Below are positions 22,607-31,372 of a DNA stretch of 64,000 bases, one piece after another. The notes beneath the pieces were generated by a model. That model had not been told where the DNA came from and did no database searches. It saw only the letters and a list, made by a program, of their open reading frames with translations. Position numbers and translations under genes: made by a program. Numbering within the stretch: the first letter of the stretch is position 1; each line of letters begins with the position of its first letter. Origin of the DNA: Lysobacter sp. Root916 (GTDB lineage Bacteria > Pseudomonadota > Gammaproteobacteria > Xanthomonadales > Xanthomonadaceae); contig NZ_LMJF01000001.1 of the NCBI RefSeq assembly GCF_001429785.1, positions 757,734-821,733 on the forward strand, written 5' to 3'.

Positions 22607-22641
22607 GGTGATGTCCTCGAATGATGGTCCGCGGCGGCCGC

Positions 22642-23172
22642 TCAGCTCTGCGACGGGTAGACGCCGGCCCAGGCGATGCAGTACCCCACCGTCAGGGTGG
22701 GCATCAGGTTGGCGTGCGGCTGGGTGTTGCCGCTGATCGAGACTGCGGCCGGCGCAAGCGCGGCGCCGGTGGCGCCGGTGATATCGGTGACGTACATGGT
22801 GTCGCCCGCCACCGCGCCCGGCTGTACCGTCACGCCGACCGCGCCGGTGGTGGCCGCGGCCGTAGTGGCCATCAGCGCGTGGTTATGGCTGGGCAGTTGC
22901 TGGCTGATCAGGGTCACGCTCTCGCTGCCGGACATCTGGCCGATCACATAGGTGCTCAGGCCCGGGCCGGTGCCCTGGTGGATCGGCGCGCGACCGCGCA
23001 GGTCGGGCACGGCGAAGGTGCTCTGGCCGTCGCCGCCGTAGATCGTGCCGAGCAGGGTGTACAGCACTTCGTACTCGCTGATGGGCTTCAACGAACCGTC
23101 GCAGCTGAACCAGCCGTTGGGCACGCGGCCGAAGCCGAACATACGGATTTCTCCGACGTAAGGGGTGCTCAT
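22642..23172 (-). CDS. Phage tail-collar domain protein (MDP-like) 2
   Basis: A 176-residue tail-collar protein. It opens STPYVGEIRMFGFGRVPNGW, has GTIYGGDGQSTFAVPDLRGRA (collar segment) and the metal-type HNHAL motif, and ends YCIAWAGVYPSQS. An Ala/Thr/Val-rich stretch between about residues 105 and 150 replaces the longer loops of its neighbours. It is 36 bases from the next collar gene downstream and 28 from the one upstream, so the three are one transcript. No signal peptide is present, so export, if any, would need a dedicated system or lysis. Confidence 0.9.
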   Translation of the reverse strand: MSTPYVGEIRMFGFGRVPNGWFSCDGSLKPISEYEVLYTLLGTIYGGDGQSTFAVPDLRGRAPIHQGTGPGLSTYVIGQMSGSESVTLISQQLPSHNHALMATTAAATTGAVGVTVQPGAVAGDTMYVTDITGATGAALAPAAVSISGNTQPHANLMPTLTVGYCIAWAGVYPSQS

Positions 23173-23199
23173 AGGGAACTCCTGTAGATGGCTAGGGCG

Positions 23200-23724
23200 T
23201 CAGTTGCGCGACGGGAAGATGCCGGCCAGCGCGATCACGAAATTGATCGTGGTGTAGGGCTGCATGTTGCTGTGCGGCTGGTTGTTGCCCGTCATGCCGA
23301 TGCCTTGCAGCGCGACCTGGGCACCCGTGGAGGGGGCGAAGGTGAAGGCGCTGTTGGTGCCGTACAGGGCGTTGGTCGGGTTGCGGACCGCGCTCGCGGT
23401 CGTGTTGCCGGCCACCATGTGGTTGTGCGTCGGCATCTGCGTGGTGAGCAGGGTGACGTTCTCGACACCGCCGGTTTCGCCCTGTTGATAGGGCGCCGGA
23501 TTCCAGCCGCCATCGACCGAGTTGCCGAAGCCCACCGGGGTGCGCGACTGCATGTTGGGCAGCTGGAAGTTAGTGGTGCCGTTGCCGCCGTAGGTGGTGC
23601 CGAGCAAGGAGAACAGCGCTTGGTTCTGGGCGATCGGCAGCAGCTGCCCATTGCAAAGGGCAAAGCCCTTGGGCGCGAACTGGAACCCCGTGAGCATAAT
23701 CTGCCCGAGGAAGACTTCGGTCAT
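23200..23724 (-). CDS. Phage tail-collar domain protein (MDP-like) 1, first gene of the operon
   Basis: A 174-residue tail-collar protein. It opens TEVFLGQIMLTGFQFAPKGF, has GTTYGGNGTTNFQLPNMQSR and HNHMVAGNTTASA, and ends NFVIALAGIFPSRN. The ATG at 23724 is preceded by GGGGGGAAAGG, a very strong ribosome site, and replaces an upstream in-frame start at 23751. It is the promoter-proximal member of the three-collar operon and faces the autotransporter gene across a 316-base AT-rich gap. Its collar motif is nearly identical to that of the third protein but the spike regions differ, as expected if each binds a different ligand. Confidence 0.9.
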   Translation of the reverse strand: MTEVFLGQIMLTGFQFAPKGFALCNGQLLPIAQNQALFSLLGTTYGGNGTTNFQLPNMQSRTPVGFGNSVDGGWNPAPYQQGETGGVENVTLLTTQMPTHNHMVAGNTTASAVRNPTNALYGTNSAFTFAPSTGAQVALQGIGMTGNNQPHSNMQPYTTINFVIALAGIFPSRN

Positions 23725-23816
23725 ACCTTTCCCCCCAAAGGATGGTGGCACCGGACGTCATGTCCGGCGCGGTGGCTACTCTCGCTCACAGCCCGTACGC
23801 CGTACAAGCTAATTTT

Positions 23817-23862
23817 TTGTGGCAGTGCAGCATATAAATTTGTGGCAGTGCAGCATATAAAT
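23817..23862. repeat. Perfect 23-bp tandem direct repeat in the divergent promoter region
   Basis: TTGTGGCAGTGC followed by AGCATATAAAT occurs twice in immediate succession (23817-23839 and 23840-23862). It is the most AT-rich stretch of the collar/autotransporter gap and ends 12 bases before the sigma-54 -24 element. One copy per two helical turns plus 2 bp suggests binding of a regulator to both sites on nearly the same face. Confidence 0.85.
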
Positions 23863-23874
23863 CTGTGAAGTGGG

Positions 23875-23889
23875 TGGCACTTTATTTGC
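23875..23889 (+). promoter_or_regulatory. Sigma-54 (RpoN) promoter of the autotransporter gene
   Basis: TGGCACTTTATTTGC matches the RpoN consensus TGGCAC-N5-TTGC exactly, with GG and GC separated by ten bases. It points toward the autotransporter gene, whose ATG is at 24041, giving a leader of about 140 bases. An enhancer-binding activator would be needed; none is encoded in this window. Confidence 0.75.
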
Positions 23890-24040
23890 GGGCCGATTCC
23901 TGATTGAATGGGGGAGAGCAGTTCGCAAGGGGTGCGGCTCGGGCGTAGGCCCGGTGTCCGCGGACAGGGATTCGAGTCTCGCCGGACGGTTCGACAGCCA
24001 GCGGCCGATCGAGCTCGTGTGGTGTCAACAGGGGCAGAAC

Positions 24041-27000
24041 ATGCATCAGCTTTCAGCGCATAGCGTGGAGACGCCGCGTGCGCCTTCGCACGTCTTCTTT
24101 TCCTGGTTTTCATGGCTCGCGATAGCGCTGCTGTGCCTGGCCAGCGCATGGCCGCAGCGGGCGATGGCGGCGCCATCCACGTTCTGCCCGACCTTGAGCA
24201 TGTCGGTCGCGCACAGCGGCTCGCAGACCATCAACATCAACAACTGCCATGGCGGCTTCGGCATCACCGCCGGCACCGCGACCACGCCCCACGGCACCCG
24301 CATCGTCGGCGCGCAATCGCCCGGCAACATCCCGCTGACCTATTCGCACAACGGCGATAGCGCGACCACCGACACCTTCACCCTGCAGGACGATTTCGGC
24401 GGCGACATCGTCGTCACCGTGGCCATCGGCCCGGCCTCGACCATCGTGATCGGCCCGGCCACCATCAGCCTGACCGCGGGTGTGCCGTTCAGCACCACCC
24501 TGACCGCTACCGGCGGCACCGGGTCCTACACGTACACGCTCGACAGCGGCGTGCTGCCGGCCGGCCTCACGCTGAGCGGCGCCGTGATCAGCGGCACGCC
24601 GACCCAGCGCGGTCCGCACAGCTTCTCGATCCGCGCCACCGACAGCGCCAGCGTCAGCGGCGTCAAGACCTACACCCCCAACGTCGCCAACCCGACCCTG
24701 CAGATCGTGCCGTCCACGCCGCCGAACGCGGCGCAGGGCTTCCCGTATTCGGTGACCTTCAGCACCAATGGCGGCGTCAGCCCGTACACCTATGCGCATG
24801 AGGTCGTTTCCGGCCCGCTGCCGCCAGGCCTGAGCCTGAGCGGCGCGACCCTGAGCGGCACGCCGACCGCCCTGGGCACCTTTACCTTCGGCATCCGCGT
24901 CACCGACAGCAGCACCGGCGTGGGCTCCTACTTCGAAGTCGAGACCGTCACCCTGACCGTGGTGGTCGCGCCGACCATCGTGGTCAACCCGGCCACCATT
25001 CCGGGCGCGACCGTGGGCGCGGCGTACAGCCAGACCTTCACCGGCAGCGGCGGCACCGCGCCTTACGGCTTCGCTATCACCGCCGGCGCCTTGCCGGCCG
25101 GCTTGAGCCTCAACACCACCTCCGGCGCCCTGACCGGCACGCCGACCGCGGCCGGCACCTTCAACTTCACGGTGCGAGCGACCGACGCCAACAACTTCTC
25201 GGGCACCCGCGCCTACACCCTGGTGGTGGCAGCGCCGACGACCGTGATCGCGCCGACCACCTTGCCCAACGGCACGGTCGCGGCGGCCTACAGCCAGGCC
25301 ATCACCGCCAGCGGCGGCATCGCGCCGTACAGCTACGCGGTCACCGCGGGCGCGTTGCCCGCAGGCATGACGCTGAGCGGTACCGGCACGCTGAGCGGCA
25401 CGCCCACGGCGGGCGGCACCTTCAACTTCACCGTCACCGCCACCGGCAGCAGCACCGGCACCGGCGCGCCGCATACCGGTTCGCGCGCTTACTCGCTGGT
25501 GATCGCCGCACCGACCATCTTGCTGCCGGCTACCACGCTGGCCAACGGCACCCAGAACGTCGCCTACAGCGCCACGCTCAATCCGGCCAGCGGCGGCACC
25601 GCGCCGTATGCCTACGCCGTCACCGCAGGCGCCTTGCCGCCGGGTATCGCCCTGAGCAGCAGCACCGGCGCGCTGTCCGGCACGCCGACCGCCGCGGGCA
25701 CGTTCAACTTCGCCGTGACCGCGACCGACAGCAGCACCGGCACCGGCCCTTACAGCTCGGCGCCGCGTGGCTACACGCTGCAGATCGTCAACATCCCGCC
25801 GGTGGCCAACCCGGTCTCGGCGACGGTGGCCTACAACAGCAGCGCCAACCCGATCACGTTGAGCATCACCGGCGGCGTTCCGACCTCGGTGGCGATCGGC
25901 ACGGCGGCCGCGCACGGCACCGCGATCGCCAGCGGCACCACGATCAGCTACACGCCGGTCGCCGGTTACGCCGGTCCGGACAGCTTCACCTACACCGCGA
26001 CCAACAGCGCCGGCACTTCGGCGCCGGCCACGGTGACCATCACCGTCGGCAACCCGACCATCACCGTGACCGCGGGCGGCCCGCTGACCGCGCAGATCGG
26101 CGTCGCTTACAGCCAGACCTTCAGCTGGAACGGCGGCACCCAACCGTTCGTCGGCTATGCCGTCACCGGCATGCCGCCGGGCCTGCTCATCACCGGCACC
26201 ACCGCCAACAGCGTGACCGTGTCGGGCACGCCGACCGCGGCGGGCTCGTTCGCGCTCAACGCCAGCGCCACCGATTCCAGCACCGGCAACGGTCCGTTCA
26301 CCGTCGGCCAGGCCTTCACCCTGACCGTGAGCGCGCCCACGCTGAGCATGACGCCGGCGGCCGGTACCTTGAACGCGACTTACGCTGCGGCGTATAGCCA
26401 GACCTTCGTCGCCAGCGGTGGCACGCCGGCCTACACCTATACGGTGTCGGCGGGCGCCTTGCCGGCCGGCCTGAGTCTGGACGCCAACACCGGCGTGCTC
26501 TCGGGTACGCCGACCGTCACCGGTCTGTTCACCTTCTCGGTGCGGGCGACCGACAGCTCCACCGGCGCCGGCGCACCGTTCGCGCGCACGCAGAACTATG
26601 TGCTGCAGGTGGCCGCGCCGACGATCACGATCACGCCGGCCACCGTGCCGGGCGCGCAGATCGGCATCGCCTACAGCCAGACCGTGAGCGCGGCGGGCGG
26701 CATCGCGCCGTACACCTACGCGGTCACCGCCGGCGCCTTGCCGGCCGGCATCAGCCTGAGCGCCACCGGCACCCTCAGTGGCACGCCGACCGCGGGCGGT
26801 ACCTTCAACTTCACCGTCACCGCCACCGACAACCACTCGCAGAGCGGTTCGCGCGCCTACAGCCTGACCGTGAGCGCGGCGACCATCACCGTCGCCCCGG
26901 CGACCCTGCCCAACGGCGGCGTGGCCCAGGCTTACAGCCAGACCATCACCGCCTCGGGCGGTACCGCCGGCTACAGCTTCGCGGTCACCGCCGGCGCCTT

Positions 27001-30000
27001 GCCGGCCGGCCTGAGCCTGGCCAGCAACGGCACGCTGAGCGGCACGCCGACGGCGGGCGGTACTTTCAACTTCACCGTTACCGCCACCGACAGCAGCACC
27101 GGCAGCGGCCCGTACACGGGCTCGAACTCCTACACGCTGTTGATCACGGCCGCGACGGTGATCCTGCCGCCGACGACCCTGCCGAACGCGACCGTGACCA
27201 ACGCTTACGGCGTGGCCGTGACCGGCGCCACCGGTGGCGTCTCGCCGTACACCTACGCGCTGGTCAGCGGCGCGCTGCCGCCGGGCCTGTCGCTCGGCAG
27301 TTCCGGTGGCATCACCGGCACGCCGACCGCGCCGGGCACCTACAACTTCAACCTGACCGCGACCGACAGCAGCACCGGCAGCGGCCCGTACACGTCGGCG
27401 CCGCAGAGCTACACCCTGCTGGTCAACGACATCGTGCCGGTGGCCAACCCGGTCTCGGCGACGGTGGCCTACGACAGCAGCGCCAACCCGATCACGCTGA
27501 ACATCACCGGCGGCGTTCCGTCCTCGGTGGCGGTGGCGGCAGCGGCGGCGCATGGCACGGCGACGGCCAGCGGCACCACGATCACTTACACGCCGACCGC
27601 CGGCTACGCCGGTCCGGACAGCTTCACCTACACCGCGACCAACAGCGCCGGCACTTCGGCGCCGGCCACGGTGACCATCACCGTCTCCAACCCGACCATC
27701 ACCGTGACCGCGGGCGGTCCGCTGACGGCGCAGGTCGGCGGTGCCTACAGCCAGACCTTCACCTGGAACGGCGGCACTCAGCCGTTCTCCGGCTACAACG
27801 TCACCAACCTGCCGGCGGGCCTGAGCATCACCGGCACCACCGCCAACAGCGTGACCGTGTCGGGCACGCCGACCGCGGCGGGTTCGTTCGCGCTCAACGC
27901 CAGCGCCACCGACTCCAGCACCGGCAACGGTCCGTTCACCGTCGGCCAGGCCTTCACCCTGACCGTGGGCGCGCCGACGCTGAGCATGACGCCGGCCGCC
28001 GGCAACCTGCCGATGAACTACGGCGTCGCCACGACGATCAACTTCGCCGCCAGCGGCGGCACCGGTCCGTACAGCTTCTCGCTGGCCTCCGGCTCGCTGC
28101 CGGTCGGGGTGAGCTTCAGCTCGGCCGGCGTGCTCAGCGGTACGCCGACCGTGCCGGGCAACTACAACGTGAGCGTCCGAGTCACCGACGCCAGCACCGG
28201 CGTGGGCGCACCGTTCGCGCTGCAGCAGAACTACACCATCGTCGTAGCGACTCCGGCGATCGCGATCGATCCGCCGAGCCTGCCCAACGGCAGCGCGGCC
28301 GTCGCCTACAGCGCCCAGCTCAGCTCCACCGGCGGTGTCGCACCGTACAGCTACTCGCTGCTCAGCGGTGCGCTGCCGATCGGCATGAGCTTCACCTCGG
28401 CCGGCGCGTTCTCCGGCATCCCGCGCTCGGACGGCAACTTCAGCATCACCGTGCAGTCCACCGACAGCAACGGCCAGACCGGCAGCCGCGTGTACACCTT
28501 CAGCATCGCCCCGGCGACGGTGACGATCTCGCCGGCGACCCTGCCGGGCGGCACCGTCGGGGTGGCGTACAACCAGAGCCTGAGCAGCAGTGGCGGCATC
28601 GCGCCGTACACTTACTCGATCGTCTCGGGCAACCTGCCGGTCGGTCTGGCCTTCAGCTCGGCCGGCGTGCTCAGCGGCACCCCGACCACCGCCGGCAGCT
28701 ACACCGCCGCGATCCGCTCCACCGACGATGCCGGCTACAACACCACGGTGAACTACACCATCGTGATCGCCGACGCCGTGCCGGTGGCCAACAACGACAC
28801 CGCCACGACCCTGGCGCAGCAGCCGGTGACCATCGCCGTCACCGCCAACGACACCGGCGTGATCACGTCCATCGCGATCGCCTCGGCGCCGGCGCACGGC
28901 ACCGCGACGGTCAGCGGACTGAACATCGTCTACACCCCGGCCACCGCGTACTTCGGTCCGGATACGCTGACCTACACCGCGATCGGCCCGGGCGGCACGT
29001 CGGCTCCGGCCACGGTCTCGATCACGGTCACGCCGCTGCCGGTTCCGGTCGGACAGCCGCGCACCGCGACCACGCTGGCCGGCCAGCCGGTGACCATCGA
29101 CACCACGGTCGGCGCCACCGGCAGTCCGTATACCGGCGTCACCATCGTGACCGCGCCGGCCACGGGCACCACCACCGTGGCGGGTACCAACATCACCTAC
29201 ACGCCGCCGGCCAGCGCCTCGGGCTCGGTCTCGATCGTCTACACCTTGAACAACGCCTTCGGTCCCTCGGCACCGATCACCTCGACGGTCACGGTCAATC
29301 CGTTGCCGGTCGCGGTGTCGCGCCGGGTCGCCGCGATCGCCGGCACGCCGGTCACGGTCGAGCTCACCACCGGCGCGACCGGTGGGCCGTTCACCGCCGC
29401 CAACCTGGTCTCGCTGACGCCGGCCAGCGCCGGCACCGCGACCATCGCGTCCTCCGGCAGCGGCGCCAGCGCGAGCTACCGCCTGACCTTCACCCCGGCG
29501 GCTTCGTTCTCGGGCACGGCCACGGCCACGTTCACGCTGACCAACGCCTACGCGACCTCGGCCCCGGCGACCATCGACTTCGACGTCGCCGGCCGTCCGG
29601 ATCCGACCCAGGATGCGGAGGTCATGGGCCTGCTCGGTGCGCAGACCTCGGCCGCGCGCCGCTTCGCCACCTCGCAGATCGGCAACTTCCAGCAGCGCAT
29701 GGAGGGCATGCACGGCGGCAACGGCGACGGCGCCCGCTTCCAGAACCGGATCAGCTTCGGCGTGGATCGCCGTTGCGCCGACGACGTGCGCCGCACGCCG
29801 GGCAGCGACTGCCGTCAGGTCGCCACCCGCGACGAGGCCGCGCCGGTGGAAACCGCTGCGCCTGCGTCGGGCGGCGGCGATGCGAGCTCGTTCACGATCT
29901 GGACCGGTGGCGCGCTCAACAGCGGCGACCGCGACAGCCGTTCGGGCAGCGCCGGGTTCGACTTCGAGACCACCGGCATCAGCGCCGGCATCGACACCCG

Positions 30001-30718
30001 CGTCAACGATGCGTTCGCGATCGGCGGCGGTATCGGCTACGGCCGCGACAACACCGACATCGGCCGCAACGGCACCCGCAGCGACGCCAAGAGCTACACG
30101 CTGGCGATGTACGGCAGCTACCACCCGGGCGAGACCTTCTTCCTCGACGGTCTGCTTGGCTACCAGTGGATGTCGTTCGACTCGCGTCGCTACGTGACCG
30201 CCAACGGCGGCCGCGTGCGCGGCGAGCGCGACGGCAAGCAGTGGTTCGCCTCGTTCTCGGCCGGCGGCGACTACCAGCGCGACCGCCTGCACATCTCGCC
30301 CTACGCCCGCGTCGATATCGCACGCGCGCGCCTGGACGGGTACACCGAGCAGGGCGACGCGGTGTATGCGCTGCGTTACCAGGATCAGGACGTCGATACC
30401 ACCACGGCCAGCCTCGGCCTGCGGCTCGACTACAAGATCCCGGTCAGCTACGGCACCTTCTCGCCGCAGCTGCGCTTCGAGTACCAGCACGACTTCCAGG
30501 ACGACAGCGCGGTCACCATGAACTACGCCGACCTGCTGTCCGGTCCGTTCTATCGGGCCGAGATCGAAGGGCTGGAGCGCAACCGGTTCGTGTTCGGACT
30601 GGGCGCGATCCTGCACACCGAGCGCGATTTCACTCTGCGCTTCGAGTACCGCGGTCTGTTCGGTAGCGATGACGACAGCGACCATGGCGTCCTGCTGAAC
30701 CTGGAGAAGAAGTACTGA
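24041..30718 (+). CDS. Giant type V autotransporter with Ig-like repeats
   Basis: A 2225-residue surface protein. Residues 1-44 form a long signal sequence with a charged start and a hydrophobic core (WFSWLAIALLCLASAWPQ). From about residue 130 to 1580 there are roughly 14 Ig-like modules of about 90 residues, each with ASGG-x-APY-x-Y, GALPAGLSL and SGTPTAAGTFNFTVTATD (He_PIG type). Two related modules lie at about 587-672 and 1133-1218, and three more at 1579-1865 (VPVANNDTATTLAQ). A linker follows, then a C-terminal autotransporter beta-barrel (about 1945-2225) ending in Tyr. It should be exported by Sec and inserted by BAM, displaying the Ig array as an adhesin. The ATG at 24041 replaces an upstream frame opening at 23870 that overlaps the sigma-54 promoter. 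Confidence 0.93.
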   Translation: MHQLSAHSVETPRAPSHVFFSWFSWLAIALLCLASAWPQRAMAAPSTFCPTLSMSVAHSGSQTININNCHGGFGITAGTATTPHGTRIVGAQSPGNIPLTYSHNGDSATTDTFTLQDDFGGDIVVTVAIGPASTIVIGPATISLTAGVPFSTTLTATGGTGSYTYTLDSGVLPAGLTLSGAVISGTPTQRGPHSFSIRATDSASVSGVKTYTPNVANPTLQIVPSTPPNAAQGFPYSVTFSTNGGVSPYTYAHEVVSGPLPPGLSLSGATLSGTPTALGTFTFGIRVTDSSTGVGSYFEVETVTLTVVVAPTIVVNPATIPGATVGAAYSQTFTGSGGTAPYGFAITAGALPAGLSLNTTSGALTGTPTAAGTFNFTVRATDANNFSGTRAYTLVVAAPTTVIAPTTLPNGTVAAAYSQAITASGGIAPYSYAVTAGALPAGMTLSGTGTLSGTPTAGGTFNFTVTATGSSTGTGAPHTGSRAYSLVIAAPTILLPATTLANGTQNVAYSATLNPASGGTAPYAYAVTAGALPPGIALSSSTGALSGTPTAAGTFNFAVTATDSSTGTGPYSSAPRGYTLQIVNIPPVANPVSATVAYNSSANPITLSITGGVPTSVAIGTAAAHGTAIASGTTISYTPVAGYAGPDSFTYTATNSAGTSAPATVTITVGNPTITVTAGGPLTAQIGVAYSQTFSWNGGTQPFVGYAVTGMPPGLLITGTTANSVTVSGTPTAAGSFALNASATDSSTGNGPFTVGQAFTLTVSAPTLSMTPAAGTLNATYAAAYSQTFVASGGTPAYTYTVSAGALPAGLSLDANTGVLSGTPTVTGLFTFSVRATDSSTGAGAPFARTQNYVLQVAAPTITITPATVPGAQIGIAYSQTVSAAGGIAPYTYAVTAGALPAGISLSATGTLSGTPTAGGTFNFTVTATDNHSQSGSRAYSLTVSAATITVAPATLPNGGVAQAYSQTITASGGTAGYSFAVTAGALPAGLSLASNGTLSGTPTAGGTFNFTVTATDSSTGSGPYTGSNSYTLLITAATVILPPTTLPNATVTNAYGVAVTGATGGVSPYTYALVSGALPPGLSLGSSGGITGTPTAPGTYNFNLTATDSSTGSGPYTSAPQSYTLLVNDIVPVANPVSATVAYDSSANPITLNITGGVPSSVAVAAAAAHGTATASGTTITYTPTAGYAGPDSFTYTATNSAGTSAPATVTITVSNPTITVTAGGPLTAQVGGAYSQTFTWNGGTQPFSGYNVTNLPAGLSITGTTANSVTVSGTPTAAGSFALNASATDSSTGNGPFTVGQAFTLTVGAPTLSMTPAAGNLPMNYGVATTINFAASGGTGPYSFSLASGSLPVGVSFSSAGVLSGTPTVPGNYNVSVRVTDASTGVGAPFALQQNYTIVVATPAIAIDPPSLPNGSAAVAYSAQLSSTGGVAPYSYSLLSGALPIGMSFTSAGAFSGIPRSDGNFSITVQSTDSNGQTGSRVYTFSIAPATVTISPATLPGGTVGVAYNQSLSSSGGIAPYTYSIVSGNLPVGLAFSSAGVLSGTPTTAGSYTAAIRSTDDAGYNTTVNYTIVIADAVPVANNDTATTLAQQPVTIAVTANDTGVITSIAIASAPAHGTATVSGLNIVYTPATAYFGPDTLTYTAIGPGGTSAPATVSITVTPLPVPVGQPRTATTLAGQPVTIDTTVGATGSPYTGVTIVTAPATGTTTVAGTNITYTPPASASGSVSIVYTLNNAFGPSAPITSTVTVNPLPVAVSRRVAAIAGTPVTVELTTGATGGPFTAANLVSLTPASAGTATIASSGSGASASYRLTFTPAASFSGTATATFTLTNAYATSAPATIDFDVAGRPDPTQDAEVMGLLGAQTSAARRFATSQIGNFQQRMEGMHGGNGDGARFQNRISFGVDRRCADDVRRTPGSDCRQVATRDEAAPVETAAPASGGGDASSFTIWTGGALNSGDRDSRSGSAGFDFETTGISAGIDTRVNDAFAIGGGIGYGRDNTDIGRNGTRSDAKSYTLAMYGSYHPGETFFLDGLLGYQWMSFDSRRYVTANGGRVRGERDGKQWFASFSAGGDYQRDRLHISPYARVDIARARLDGYTEQGDAVYALRYQDQDVDTTTASLGLRLDYKIPVSYGTFSPQLRFEYQHDFQDDSAVTMNYADLLSGPFYRAEIEGLERNRFVFGLGAILHTERDFTLRFEYRGLFGSDDDSDHGVLLNLEKKY
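25801..26360 (+). repeat. Higher-order repeat unit 1 inside the autotransporter gene
   Basis: This segment is repeated almost exactly at 27439-27998, an offset of 1638 bases (546 codons, six modules). Three separate landmarks keep the same offset (25801/27439, 26051/27689 and 26341/27979). It shows that a block of modules was duplicated together rather than one at a time. Confidence 0.85.
27439..27998 (+). repeat. Higher-order repeat unit 2 inside the autotransporter gene
   Basis: Partner of 25801-26360. The near-identity of the bases in this half of the gene, against the diverged modules around it, marks a later duplication or gene conversion. It may collapse in short-read assemblies. Confidence 0.85.
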
Positions 30719-30721
30719 TCG

Positions 30722-30758
30722 AGCAGGCGGAGGCGGCGACACCGCTTCCGCCTGTTCT
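30722..30758 (+). terminator. Hairpin after the autotransporter gene
   Basis: GCAGGCGGAGGCGG and CCGCTTCCGCCTG form a long stem with one G-T pair just after the stop codon, followed by TTCTC. It is probably the primary terminator. Confidence 0.6.
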
Positions 30759-30765
30759 CAGGAAC

Positions 30766-30806
30766 GCCGGCGCGACGTCACCGTGAACGTCGCGCCGGCA
30801 CTTTAT
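30766..30806 (+). terminator. Second strong hairpin with T-rich tail
   Basis: GCCGGCGCGACGT (30766-30778) pairs perfectly with ACGTCGCGCCGGC (30787-30799) around eight bases and is followed by ACTTTATT. Together with the hairpin before it, it insulates the autotransporter gene from the next gene. Confidence 0.75.
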
Positions 30807-30856
30807 TCCGGCGCCTCCGGTCCGAACGGGCCGGGGGCGCGCTGACGGAGGCGCGC

Positions 30857-31225
30857 ATGCGCTGGCGGTCGTGGGGCTGGGTGGTGATGCTGGCGGTGCT
30901 AGGCGCACCGACGGCGCACGCGCACGGCGGCGGTCTCAACCGCGACGGCTGCCACAACGACCGCCGCAATGGCGGTTATCACTGCCACCGCGGGGCGCCC
31001 GCGACGCGAGCGCAGGCGCGGTCCTCGTACTCGGCGTCCGATGCCAACGCCTACGTCCCCGCGCGTGCGCAACGCTACGCGCCGGCATCCGGCTCTGCCT
31101 ACCGCAATTGCGGCGAAGCGCGCGCGGCGGGCGCCGCGCCGGTGCGTCGCGGCGACCCCGGCTACGGCCCGCATCTGGACCGCGACAACGACGGCATCGG
31201 CTGCGAGCCGTATCGCGGCCGCTGA
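30857..31225 (+). CDS. Small secreted protein with YHYH and Excalibur calcium-binding-type motifs
   Basis: A 122-residue secreted protein. Residues 1-22 form a signal peptide. A YHYH-type motif follows (HGGGLNRDGCHNDRR, then GGYHCHRG) with His and Cys in metal-binding arrangement. After a Ser/Ala/Tyr-rich linker the C terminus carries an Excalibur domain (YRNCGEARAAGAAPVRRGDP; LDRDNDGIGCE), whose Asp-rich loop binds calcium in relatives. GGAGGCGC precedes the ATG at 30857. YHYH and Excalibur domains are each common in extracellular nucleases and small secreted proteins; here there is no nuclease domain. It stands alone between the autotransporter terminators and an HD-type gene. Confidence 0.88.
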   Translation: MRWRSWGWVVMLAVLGAPTAHAHGGGLNRDGCHNDRRNGGYHCHRGAPATRAQARSSYSASDANAYVPARAQRYAPASGSAYRNCGEARAAGAAPVRRGDPGYGPHLDRDNDGIGCEPYRGR

Positions 31226-31372
31226 GCGATCCCTGCCTGGGCCAGGATGAGCGGGGCGCCGTGGGGCAGGGCATGGCCGGTCCATGCCGGCTTAGACGCG
31301 ACCCTGCCGATACGCGCGCCGCCGCCGCGTTCGGTGCCAAGATGCGCGCAGGTTCCCCTAACCGTGCCGCCG

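Noticed and set aside
21505-23724. Prophage remnant, because of three phage tail-collar domain genes
   Set aside because: No capsid, portal, terminase, lysis or integrase gene is present, codon use is like the neighbours, and such collar genes occur in many bacterial chromosomes outside phages.
24110-30742. A 2210-residue reading frame on the minus strand opposite the autotransporter
   Set aside because: It mirrors the repeat structure of the sense gene and reflects high-GC codon bias. It has no start context and no protein-like composition (strings of Arg, Gly and Ala).
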